A stretch of 64,000 nt of DNA from Plantactinospora sp040120695 (GTDB lineage Bacteria; Actinomycetota; Actinomycetes; Mycobacteriales; Micromonosporaceae): assembly GCF_040120695.1 (NCBI RefSeq), contig NZ_JBEEAC010000022.1, positions 1-64,000 on the forward strand, written 5' to 3'. The position numbers and the translations under genes were made by a program. Each line of letters begins with the position of its first letter. The stretch's first letter is position 1. The notes under the pieces are model-generated. The model had not been told where the DNA came from and made no database searches. It was given only the letters and a program-made list of their open reading frames with translations. Shown in pieces: positions 48,364 through 55,855 of the stretch.

Positions 48364-49173
48364 ATGCCGCTGACCCCGGCCGACGTGCACAACGTCGCCT
48401 TCAAGAAGCCGCCTATCGGCAAGCGGGGCTATGACGAGGAGGAAGTCGACGCGTTTCTGGACGAGGTCGAGCGCGAGCTCGCCCGTCTGATCGAGGAGAA
48501 CAACGAGCTGCGTGCCCAGGTGGAGCGCGGTGGCCGTGGCGGCGCGCCAGCCGGCCCGGGCCCCGACCCACGCCTCGCCGCGGAGCTCAGCGACGTCAAG
48601 GCCCAGCTCGACCGGGTGCAGCGCGACAAGGCTGCGGCCGAGCAGGCCGCCCGGGCGATGCAGGCCGAGCTGGAGCAGGTCCGGGCCCAGGGCGGCCCGG
48701 CGGTCGGCGGCGCCGACGGGGAGCAGCAGGCTCTCCGGGTGCTGATGATGGCCCAGCGCACGGCGGACGACCACGTCTCCGACGCCCGCCGCGAGGCGGA
48801 CCAGCTGCTCTCCGAGGCGCGGACCAAGGCCGAGGAGGTAACCCGCGAGGCGCGGGCCAAGGCCGACGCGCTGGAGCGGGACGCCCGCCAGCGGCACCAG
48901 GAGGCGATGGGCGGGCTGGATGCCAAGCGCACCGCACTCCAGAAGCACATCGAGGAACTCAAGCAGTTCGAGCGTGAGTACCGCACCCGGCTCAAGGCGT
49001 ACCTGGAGAGCCAGTTGCGTGACCTCGACGGGCGTGGCCAGGGCCTTGAGGTGGAGATGACCCGGACCGACGGCAATCGGTCCGGTGGCAGCACCCCCGG
49101 CCTCGCCACCGCGGGCCTGGCGAACTCGTACGGCGGGAGCGGTCGCTCCGGCGCACTCGAGACCGGGCGCTGA
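48364..49173 (+). CDS. divIVA: Polar growth and division protein DivIVA (Wag31-type)
   Basis: A 269-aa coiled-coil scaffold for polar and septal growth. The N-terminal lipid-binding domain is PLTPADVHNVAFKKPPIGKRGYDEEEVDAFLDEVE; two coiled coils follow, separated by a Gly/Pro linker (residues 58-70) and a Gly/Ala segment near 115; the C-terminal tail is Ser/Gly-rich. GAGGAG lies five bases before the ATG. In actinobacteria it directs hyphal tip or pole extension. Confidence 0.95.
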   Translation: MPLTPADVHNVAFKKPPIGKRGYDEEEVDAFLDEVERELARLIEENNELRAQVERGGRGGAPAGPGPDPRLAAELSDVKAQLDRVQRDKAAAEQAARAMQAELEQVRAQGGPAVGGADGEQQALRVLMMAQRTADDHVSDARREADQLLSEARTKAEEVTREARAKADALERDARQRHQEAMGGLDAKRTALQKHIEELKQFEREYRTRLKAYLESQLRDLDGRGQGLEVEMTRTDGNRSGGSTPGLATAGLANSYGGSGRSGALETGR

Positions 49174-49242
49174 CCTCCCAGGACAGCAGCACGGTGCGAC
49201 AGGACGCTACGACAACCGGAACCGATGCGTCGGGGGTGAGCC

Positions 49243-49986
49243 GTGATAGTCGGCAGTCTCGTGCTCATCCTCGCCGCCGTCGTGCTGCTGGTGCTCGGCC
49301 TGGGGAGCGGGTCGAGCGGTCTTCTGATCAGCTCGATCGCGGTCAGTCTGCTGGCCGCCGTCGCACTGGTGGTGGGCGCTCGGCAGGCGGCGGCGGTACG
49401 GGGCGTGGCCAGCGGCTTCGCCCCGGACGGGCCCGATGACGACGGGCTGACCGCCCCTGGCGGCGGTGAGCCCGGCGACCGGCGCGGTCGCCGCCCGCAA
49501 ACCGGTACCCGAATGGCGCCGACGGATCCCCGCCTCGGCGGCAACGGCGCGGTCGACCCGACCCCCGGGAACGGGTCGGTGCTGACCGAGCCGGTCGAGG
49601 TCACCGTTCCCGCCCAGGCCGCCCGACCCGGCGCCGAGACCGACGACACCGGCTGGCGGCAACCGGCCGGCGGATCGGCGGCGCCGGCGACCGATCCGGC
49701 CGGGCAGGGTGAGCCGGCCGGGCTGGGTGAGCCGGACGACGACGTCCCGGCGGACGAGCCGGCGCCCCAGCCGGTCTCCGAGGCCGACGCGGCGCTGGTC
49801 GCCGCCCTGCTCGACGACGTGTACGTGGTCGACGGCCGGCCGCGCTACCACCTTGCCGACTGTCCACACCTGTCCGGTCGGGAAAGTGAACCGCTTCCGG
49901 TGAGCGAGGCGGTGGAGCTCGGCTTCACTCCGTGTGGGCGCTGCGCGCCGGCAACCGCCCTGCTCACCGATGCGCGCCAGGGCTGA
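49243..49986 (+). CDS. Hypothetical membrane protein with C-terminal Cys/His motif
   Basis: A 247-aa protein with two N-terminal membrane helices (SLVLILAAVVLLVLGLG and LISSIAVSLLAAVALVVGA), a 130-residue disordered Pro/Gly/Asp linker, and a small C-terminal domain RYHLADCPHLSGRESEPL, then LGFTPCGRCAPATALL. The His/Cys spacing resembles the Ada-like zinc- or thiol-binding fold, but the function is not known. It follows divIVA by 69 bp and may be co-transcribed. Confidence 0.75.
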   Translation: MIVGSLVLILAAVVLLVLGLGSGSSGLLISSIAVSLLAAVALVVGARQAAAVRGVASGFAPDGPDDDGLTAPGGGEPGDRRGRRPQTGTRMAPTDPRLGGNGAVDPTPGNGSVLTEPVEVTVPAQAARPGAETDDTGWRQPAGGSAAPATDPAGQGEPAGLGEPDDDVPADEPAPQPVSEADAALVAALLDDVYVVDGRPRYHLADCPHLSGRESEPLPVSEAVELGFTPCGRCAPATALLTDARQG

Positions 49987-50022
49987 CGGCGGGGCGCCAA
50001 CGGCCACCGGCGTCCCGGGAGG

Positions 50023-50352
50023 GTGGACGGTTCCGGTGTGGGCGCGGTGACCGAACCCACGGCGCTGACCGTCGCGGTCCGGGTCAAGCCCGGCGCGTCC
50101 CGGGCCCGGGTCGGCGGCCGGTTCGACGGCCCGTACGGTCCGGCGCTGGTGATCGCGGTGCATCCTCCGGCGGCCGAGGGCCGGGCCACCGAGGCGGCCC
50201 GGCGGGCGCTCGCCGAGGCGCTCCGGTTGCGTCCGTCGGCGGTCAGCCTGCGTGCCGGCGCGGCCAGCCGGGACAAGCTCTTTCTGGTCGACGGGGCCGA
50301 CTCCGCGGTCGACGCGCGGCTGCGTCAACTGCGCGACGGATCCGGCCGGTGA
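50023..50352 (+). CDS. DUF167 (YggU-family) protein
   Basis: A protein of up to 109 aa with the DUF167 core: TVAVRVKPGASRARVGG, then LVIAVHPPAAEGRATEAARRALAEAL and VSLRAGAASRDKLFLVDG. Function unknown, although the gene is widespread near yggT and divIVA. In-frame GTGs at 50023, 50038 and 50047 are all possible starts; the conserved part begins after the last. Confidence 0.88.
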   Translation: MDGSGVGAVTEPTALTVAVRVKPGASRARVGGRFDGPYGPALVIAVHPPAAEGRATEAARRALAEALRLRPSAVSLRAGAASRDKLFLVDGADSAVDARLRQLRDGSGR

Positions 50353-50417
50353 GCCCTGCACGATCTCCCGCCGCGGTCGGTCGCGGCCGCCCACGAAGCC
50401 CGGCGCCCATCCGCCGC

Positions 50418-50539
50418 GCGAGCCAGCGGGTCCGGCACGCGAGTCGGCGGGTCTGCGACGCGAGCCGGCGGGTCCGCCCCGCGAGCTGGCGGGTCTGCGA
50501 CGCGAGCCAGCGGGTCCGGCACGCGAGTCGGCGGGGTGG
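50418..50539 (+). repeat. 21-bp tandem repeat, nearly six copies, before the antiporter gene
   Basis: Units start at 50418, 50439, 50460, 50481, 50502 and 50523, with the core GCGAG-(C/T)-(C/T)-GGCGGGTC and alternating variants, so the first and fifth units are identical, as in a higher-order 42-bp pattern. The array fills the gap between the DUF167 stop and the antiporter start and stays open in the antiporter frame, encoding REPAGPA-like heptads, but contains no start codon in that frame. Confidence 0.85.
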
Positions 50540-50572
50540 TGCGGTGATCGCCCGGCCCCGCGCGCGGCAGCC

Positions 50573-52075
50573 GTGACCGAGCGGCTCGACGTCGCCCTGC
50601 TGGTCGGCGCGGCCGTACTGCTCGTCGCGGTCGGTGCGGTCCGGCTGTCGAGCCGGCTCGGCGTACCGAGCCTGCTGGTCTATCTCGCCATCGGGGTGGC
50701 GATCGGTGAATCCGGCCTCGGCATCCAGTTCGACGACGCCGAGTTGACCCGGATGCTCGGCTACTGCGCGCTGATCGTGATCATCGCCGAGGGGGGCCTG
50801 ACCGCCCGGTGGAGCACCCTGCGACCGGTACTCGGCCTCTCCGTCACGTTGGCCACGGTCGGGGTGGTGGTCAGCATCGGCGTGGTCGGGGTCGTGGTGC
50901 ACGCCCTGCTCGGCCTGGACTGGCGGCTCGCGTTGCTCTACGGCGCGGTGCTCTCCTCCACCGACGCGGCGGCGGTCTTCGCCACGCTGCGCTGGCTGCG
51001 GCTGCCACGCCGGCTGGTGACCACCCTGGAGGCCGAGTCGGGGATGAACGACGCCCCGGTGGTACTGCTGGTGGTGCTCCTCTCCACCACGTCACTGGCC
51101 GGGCACGTCTGGTGGTACGAGGTGCTGCTGGTCGGCTACGAGCTGGTCGCTGGGGCCGTACTCGGCTTCGGGGTGGGGATGCTCGGGCGGTGGACCCTGC
51201 ATCGGGCCGCCCTGCCGTCCTCCGGGCTCTACCCGATCGCCGCGGTCGGCCTCACCGTGCTGGCGTACGGCGTCGCCAACGTGCTGCACGCCTCCGGCTT
51301 CATCGCGGTCTACGTCGCCGGGGTGGTGCTGGGCAACTCGCGGCTGCCGCACCGGCAGGCGATCCTCGGCTTCGCCGACGGGTTGGCCTGGCTGGCCCAG
51401 ATCGGCCTGTTCGTGCTGCTGGGCCTGCTCAGCTCCCCGGGTCGGCTGGAAAACGCGCTGCTGCCCGCCGTGGTCACCGGGCTGGCGCTGACCCTGCTGG
51501 CCCGGCCGCTGTCGGTCCTGGTCAGCGCGGTCGGAGTCCGGGTGGGACTGCGGGAGCAGGCGTTCCTGTCCTGGGCGGGACTGCGCGGCGCGGTGCCGAT
51601 CGTGCTGGCCACGATTCCGCTCTCCGAGGGGCTGCCCGGGGCCGACCGGCTCTTCGACACCGTCTTCGTGCTTGTGGTGATCTTCACCCTGGTGCAGGCC
51701 GGCACCCTCGCCCCGGTGGCCCGCCGGCTGGGCATCGCCGCCCCGGCCGAGCCGACCGAGCTGCGGGTGGAGACCGCTCCGCTGGAACGGATGCAGGCGG
51801 ACCTGTTGCAGTTGGAGATCCCGCCGGGCTCCCGGCTGGTCGGCGTACACCTGGACGAGCTGCGGTTGCCGGTGGGTGCCTCGGTCACGCTGGTCTCCCG
51901 GGACGGTGCCGGTTTCGTGCCGGGGCCGGACACCCGGCTGAAGGTGGGGGACAGCCTGTTGATCGTGGCCACCGCGCGGGTACGGGACGAGGTCGAGCGT
52001 CGGCTGCGGGCGGTGAACCGGCGCGGGCGGCTGGCCCGCTGGTTTGGGGAGTACGGGGACGAACGCAACAAATAG
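50573..52075 (+). CDS. Potassium/proton (CPA1/NhaP2-like) antiporter
   Basis: A 500-aa protein with about 12-13 membrane helices and a C-terminal cytoplasmic TrkA-C domain (from about 415, LQLEIPPGSRLVGVHLDELRL... GDSLLIVATA). Transport motifs are SSTDAAAVFATLR and ESGMNDAPVV, with the paired Asp of the cation/proton site, and LSWAGLRGAVPIVLATIP. GTG 50573 is the only usable start in the frame after the upstream gene. It probably exports K+ in exchange for protons; ion specificity is inferred from the family. Confidence 0.9.
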   Translation: MTERLDVALLVGAAVLLVAVGAVRLSSRLGVPSLLVYLAIGVAIGESGLGIQFDDAELTRMLGYCALIVIIAEGGLTARWSTLRPVLGLSVTLATVGVVVSIGVVGVVVHALLGLDWRLALLYGAVLSSTDAAAVFATLRWLRLPRRLVTTLEAESGMNDAPVVLLVVLLSTTSLAGHVWWYEVLLVGYELVAGAVLGFGVGMLGRWTLHRAALPSSGLYPIAAVGLTVLAYGVANVLHASGFIAVYVAGVVLGNSRLPHRQAILGFADGLAWLAQIGLFVLLGLLSSPGRLENALLPAVVTGLALTLLARPLSVLVSAVGVRVGLREQAFLSWAGLRGAVPIVLATIPLSEGLPGADRLFDTVFVLVVIFTLVQAGTLAPVARRLGIAAPAEPTELRVETAPLERMQADLLQLEIPPGSRLVGVHLDELRLPVGASVTLVSRDGAGFVPGPDTRLKVGDSLLIVATARVRDEVERRLRAVNRRGRLARWFGEYGDERNK

Positions 52076-52092
52076 TGCTATTGTTCCTTTTG
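52067..52092 (+). terminator. Terminator hairpin overlapping the antiporter stop codon
   Basis: AACAAATAG (52067-52075, including the TAG stop) pairs with CTATTGTT (52078-52085) with one bulged base and a 2-nt loop, followed by CCTTTTG. The AT-rich stem stands out in this GC-rich genome. Confidence 0.55.
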
Positions 52093-52144
52093 CCCGGTTT
52101 TGTGGGTTATTACAGGTTGAAGTCAGTAACATCGGTGCGGCATG

Positions 52145-52173
52145 TTGTCGGACGTCTGTACGTTCCGTATTCT
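52145..52173 (+). promoter_or_regulatory. Promoter of the TraR/DksA-like gene
   Basis: TTGTCG (52145-52150), a 17-bp spacer and TATTCT (52168-52173) form a housekeeping-type promoter in a locally AT-rich patch. Transcription would start near 52180, giving a leader of about 330 nt before the ATG at 52511. From 52218 to 52510 I see no gene or other clear element. Confidence 0.55.
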
Positions 52174-52189
52174 TGCCAACCTCCGGAGT

Positions 52190-52217
52190 GCGCGGCGTCC
52201 CGCCGCGCGCCCGTTTT
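52190..52217 (+). terminator. Hairpin with T-run at the very start of the TraR/DksA-like leader
   Basis: GCGCGGCG (52190-52197) pairs with CGCCGCGC (52201-52208) around a 3-nt loop and is followed by GCCCGTTTT. It lies about ten bases after the predicted transcription start, so it could attenuate or protect the transcript rather than end an upstream gene. Confidence 0.45.
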
Positions 52218-52510
52218 GCAATTGGGGGACGTCGTGGTCGGACGGGCGGGAGTGGGAGGCGAGACAACCGGAAAGTCCGGTTCGTCGTTCGCCCCCGGCG
52301 CCGCCCGGCAGCCTCGCACCGCCGCGCGGCACCCGCGTCCGGCGTCCCCGGGACCCGGCGGCGGCGGATCCCGCCGCCGGCAGCACCCCACCGGTCGCGC
52401 CCGCCGGAGCGACCGCACCGTGCAGGACCCGCCGGACCGCCACGGGAGCGTCGGAGGTTCCTGTTCAGGCACGGCCGATCGCCGCGGAGTCCGCGGCCGA
52501 GGGAGCGACG

Positions 52511-52930
52511 ATGGCTAAGCCCGCAGAGACCAGGACGGCCGGCCGCAAGTCGGCCCCGAAGGCGTCACGGAGCGCCGCGGAGACCGAGAAGATCCGCGCT
52601 GCCCTGGCGGCCCGCCGGGACGAGCTCCGTGCCGAGTACGATCAGACGCTGAGCGAGATCACCGAGCTGCAGCGCGACCGGTTGACCGACTCGGCCGGGG
52701 ACGACCAGGCCGATACCGGCACCAAGACGTTCGAGCGGGAGCAGGAGATCTCCCTCGCCAACAGCATCCTGGAACGCATCACCCAGGTGGAGCGGGCACT
52801 GGAGCGGCTTGACGAGGGCAGCTACGGCTGGTGCGAGCGGTGCGGCAACCCGATCCCGGTGGAGCGGCTCGCCGCGTTCCCATCCGCCACGCTGTGCGTA
52901 TCGTGCAAGCAGTTGGAGGAGCGCCGGTGA
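52511..52930 (+). CDS. TraR/DksA-family zinc-finger protein
   Basis: A 139-aa protein: a basic N-terminal tail, a helical coiled-coil hairpin (about 24-100) with an acidic tip (DSAGDDQAD), and a C4 zinc finger (C108, C111, C129, C132: CERC and CVSC). This family binds in the RNA polymerase secondary channel and alters promoter response. GAGGGAG precedes ATG 52511. A long leader with its own promoter and hairpin lies upstream, and lspA follows by 38 bp. Confidence 0.9.
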   Translation: MAKPAETRTAGRKSAPKASRSAAETEKIRAALAARRDELRAEYDQTLSEITELQRDRLTDSAGDDQADTGTKTFEREQEISLANSILERITQVERALERLDEGSYGWCERCGNPIPVERLAAFPSATLCVSCKQLEERR

Positions 52931-52968
52931 GCCCCACCGGGTGGTGAACCTCAGGAAAGGGATCCCTG

Positions 52969-53613
52969 CTGAACATCGACGACGAGCGGACGACCACCGA
53001 CGACGGGCCGGCCGTCGAGGCCCCGACGACCGGGCCCGGCCCGGCCCGACCCGCACCGGCGCGAAGCCGGCGGACGGCCGTCACGGTACTGCTGGCCACC
53101 GCCGTACTGGCCTGGCTCGCCGATCTCGGCACGAAGCACCTCGCCCTGGCCGCCCTGACCGACCGCGACCCGGTACGCCTGCTCGGCGGTGCGGTCTACC
53201 TGACCCTGACCCGCAACAGCGGAGCCGCGTTCAGCCTCGCCTCCGACCACACCTGGATCTTCCCGCTGGTCACGGCCGGCGTGATCGGCTGGATCGGCTG
53301 GATGGCGATCCGGCTGCGCTCGCTGCCGTGGGCCATCTCGCTCGGCCTGGTACTCGGTGGGGCGCTCGGTAACCTGACCGACCGGATCTTCCGCGCCCCC
53401 GGTGTCTTCGTCGGGCACGTGGTCGACATGGTAAGCCTCTTCGACCCGTACGGTCAGGTCTGGCCGATCTTCAACCTGGCGGACAGTGCCCTGGTCACCG
53501 GCGTCGTCCTGGCGGTGCTGCTGGAGCTGACCGGCCGGCAGCGGGACGGCACCCGACCGCGCTCCCGGCCGGGGAACGCCGGGACCGAGTCCGAGCGACG
53601 GGACCTGTCGTGA
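52969..53613 (+). CDS. lspA: Lipoprotein signal peptidase LspA, apparent CTG start
   Basis: A membrane aspartyl protease (214 aa) that cleaves lipoprotein signal peptides after lipidation. Four helices and both catalytic aspartates are visible in GNLTDRIFRAPGVFVGHVVDM and FNLADSALV; the NSGAAFS motif is in TRNSGAAFSLASDH. The frame is closed by TGA at 52945 and has no ATG, GTG or TTG before the conserved core; the only candidates are CTG 52966 and CTG 52969, the latter eight bases after GGAAAGG. It overlaps the pseudouridine synthase by GTGA. Confidence 0.9.
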   Translation: MNIDDERTTTDDGPAVEAPTTGPGPARPAPARSRRTAVTVLLATAVLAWLADLGTKHLALAALTDRDPVRLLGGAVYLTLTRNSGAAFSLASDHTWIFPLVTAGVIGWIGWMAIRLRSLPWAISLGLVLGGALGNLTDRIFRAPGVFVGHVVDMVSLFDPYGQVWPIFNLADSALVTGVVLAVLLELTGRQRDGTRPRSRPGNAGTESERRDLS

Positions 53614-54569
53614 CCTCCATCTCCGACGCGGGTCCGACGCGGCCCGCAGGCGACCGCCGCTCACTCCCGGTGCCCGACGGACTCGACGGCATGCGCCTGG
53701 ACCAGGCGGTGTCCCGGCTCTTCGGCCTCTCCCGCACCGTGGCGGCCGCACTGGTCGAGGCCGGTGACGCCCTCGTCGACGGTGCGATTCGGCCCAAGTC
53801 CGACCGGGTCTCGGCCGGCTCCTGGCTGGAGGTGGTGCTGCCGGCGCCGCCCACCGCGCCGACCGTGATCCCGGAGACGGTGCCCGGACTGCGGGTGCTG
53901 CACTCGGACGAGGACATCGTGGTGGTCGACAAGCCGGTCGGGGTGGCGGCGCATCCGAGTCCCGGGTGGACCGGCCCGACGGTGATCGGCGGGCTGGCCG
54001 CGCTCGGGCACACCATCGCGACCAGCGGCGCCGCCGAGCGGCAGGGCGTCGTGCACCGGTTGGACGTCGGCACCACCGGGGTGATGGTGGTGGCCAAGAG
54101 CGAGCAGGCATACAGCCTCCTGAAGCGGGCGTTCAAGGCGCGCGAGGTGGAGAAGCGCTACCACGCGGTGGTGCAGGGCCACCTCGACCCGCTGCGCGGC
54201 ACGGTCGACGCCCCGATCGACCGGCACCCGATCCACGACTACCGGTGGGCGGTGATGGCCGGCGGCAAGCCGAGCATCACCCACTACGACACCCTGGAGG
54301 CGTTTCCGGCGGCGAGCCTGCTCGACGTACGGCTGGAGACCGGGCGTACCCACCAGATCCGGGTGCACCTCTCCACCCTGCGGCATCCGTGTGTCGGTGA
54401 TCTGACATACGGTGCCGATCCCACCCTTGCGGCCCGGCTCAGGCTCACCCGCCAGTGGTTGCACGCCCGCGAGTTGGCCTTCGCTCACCCCCGGACGGCC
54501 GAGCAGGTCCGGTTCGTCAGCGACTACCCTGACGACCTGGAAGTTGCACTCCGCATCCTGCGCGACTGA
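53610..54569 (+). CDS. RluA-family 23S rRNA pseudouridine synthase (RluD-like)
   Basis: A 319-aa enzyme with an N-terminal S4 RNA-binding domain (LDQAVSRLFGLSRTVAAALVEAGDALVDG) and the catalytic domain with VVHRLDVGTTGVMVVAK, where the Asp near residue 152 is the nucleophile, plus ETGRTHQIRVHL. Its place after lspA is conserved across bacteria. It starts inside the lspA stop. The exact uridine target is assigned only by family. Confidence 0.93.
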   Translation: MTSISDAGPTRPAGDRRSLPVPDGLDGMRLDQAVSRLFGLSRTVAAALVEAGDALVDGAIRPKSDRVSAGSWLEVVLPAPPTAPTVIPETVPGLRVLHSDEDIVVVDKPVGVAAHPSPGWTGPTVIGGLAALGHTIATSGAAERQGVVHRLDVGTTGVMVVAKSEQAYSLLKRAFKAREVEKRYHAVVQGHLDPLRGTVDAPIDRHPIHDYRWAVMAGGKPSITHYDTLEAFPAASLLDVRLETGRTHQIRVHLSTLRHPCVGDLTYGADPTLAARLRLTRQWLHARELAFAHPRTAEQVRFVSDYPDDLEVALRILRD

Positions 54570-54607
54570 CCGACCGGCAGGGATCACCCGACGAGGGAGT
54601 TACGTCC

Positions 54608-55720
54608 GTGCGCCTCGGCGACCTGTTGCGACAGTTGGACAACCGACTGTTGCCGCCCCTGGCCCGGGGCATGGCCCGGCTCGGGCACGGCCGGCTGCGG
54701 CTCCGACTGCTGACCACGGTCGCGCTGTTCTGCTCGGCGGCCGTGCTGGTCACCGCCGTCTGGGCGGCCGACCGGCGGCCGGTCGGCGACCCGACCGTCG
54801 GCGAGGTGACCCGGGTAGGGGTGACGCAGGGCCAGTCCATCCCCGGCTACGTGGAGGCGAGCCGGGGAGAGCTGCGAGCACTGGTCGAGGCCGCTGCCGC
54901 CGACCCGGCCCAGCCGACGTACGCCCTGGTGACCATGTCGGCCTACCTGGCACCGGACCGGCTGACTCCGGTACTGGCCGGGATCGGTGTCTCGGAGGTC
55001 TTCGCTCGGCTGTGGCGTCCCGGCACCCAGACCGAGATCGTGCGCATTCCGGCCCTGCGGGTTCCGGACGACGTGGTCGCCGGGATGGCGGAGGTCGCGG
55101 CCCGCAAGGACCAGGAGGCCCGGGACTATCAGGAGCGGGCGGCCGGGGTCACCGGCGACGGTGCCCGGGAGCGCGAACTGCGGCTGTACTACGCGAGCGG
55201 GGCCCGGGTCGCCGACGAGGAGGCGACCGCCTACCGGGCCGGGTGTTCGTGCGTGTACGCCGCCGTGGTGCGGGGCGATCCGGCCGTGCTGGAACGGATC
55301 GCCGCCCGACCCGAGGTTCGGGCGGTGGATCCGGCGCCGGAGGTGCGGCGGCTGGATCGAACCGTCTTCACCCCGCCGCTGCCCGAACAGGACGACGTGG
55401 CGCGCCCGCCGGCCGATGCGAGCATGCCGGCGACCGACGACGGGCCGTCGGCCGGGGGTGAGCCGGGGGCGGACCCGGCATCCCCGCCGACCTCGGCCGG
55501 TCCGGTGGCCGATCCGCCCGACCCGCCGGCCACCGCCACCGCCGGCCCGACCGGTCCGGGGGTGACCGAACCGCCGCCCACCGTGGACGCGCCGGTCGAC
55601 GACCCCCCGCCCGAGCCGGACCCGTCGGCCGACTCGCCACTGGTCGAGAACTCGTCGAGCCGGACGGCGCCGGAACCTTCGGCCGATCCATCCGCGACCG
55701 GAGTGGGCGGCGGGACATGA
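54608..55720 (+). CDS. Membrane-anchored extracytoplasmic protein of unknown function
   Basis: A 370-aa protein with one N-terminal helix (about 33-54, LRLLTTVALFCSAAVLVTAVWAA), a globular domain with repeated sensor-like segments (GYVEASRGELRALVEAAAADP and RAGCSCVYAAVVRGDPAVLERI), and a 110-residue Pro/Thr/Asp-rich tail. No family is recognised. GTG 54608 is 38 bases after the pseudouridine synthase stop, with GAGGGAG upstream. It is probably exposed outside the membrane. The CSC dyad could be redox-active, but this is speculative. Confidence 0.7.
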   Translation: MRLGDLLRQLDNRLLPPLARGMARLGHGRLRLRLLTTVALFCSAAVLVTAVWAADRRPVGDPTVGEVTRVGVTQGQSIPGYVEASRGELRALVEAAAADPAQPTYALVTMSAYLAPDRLTPVLAGIGVSEVFARLWRPGTQTEIVRIPALRVPDDVVAGMAEVAARKDQEARDYQERAAGVTGDGARERELRLYYASGARVADEEATAYRAGCSCVYAAVVRGDPAVLERIAARPEVRAVDPAPEVRRLDRTVFTPPLPEQDDVARPPADASMPATDDGPSAGGEPGADPASPPTSAGPVADPPDPPATATAGPTGPGVTEPPPTVDAPVDDPPPEPDPSADSPLVENSSSRTAPEPSADPSATGVGGGT

Positions 55721-55855
55721 CGACGCGGGGCACGATGGACGTCTGGTCGACGGCGGGCACGCCGACGGCGGTGGGTGCGCTCCCTAGGTGGCCCGAATAG
55801 GGTTTGCTTCGTAGCCTGTCAGGGCGGGGACCGATGGTGCTGGGAGGGGCGAGCC

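Noticed and set aside
53281..53613. A truncated lspA starting at the internal ATG 53281
   Set aside because: This start falls inside a membrane helix after the NSGAAFS motif; the full protein is encoded upstream in the same frame with a CTG start.
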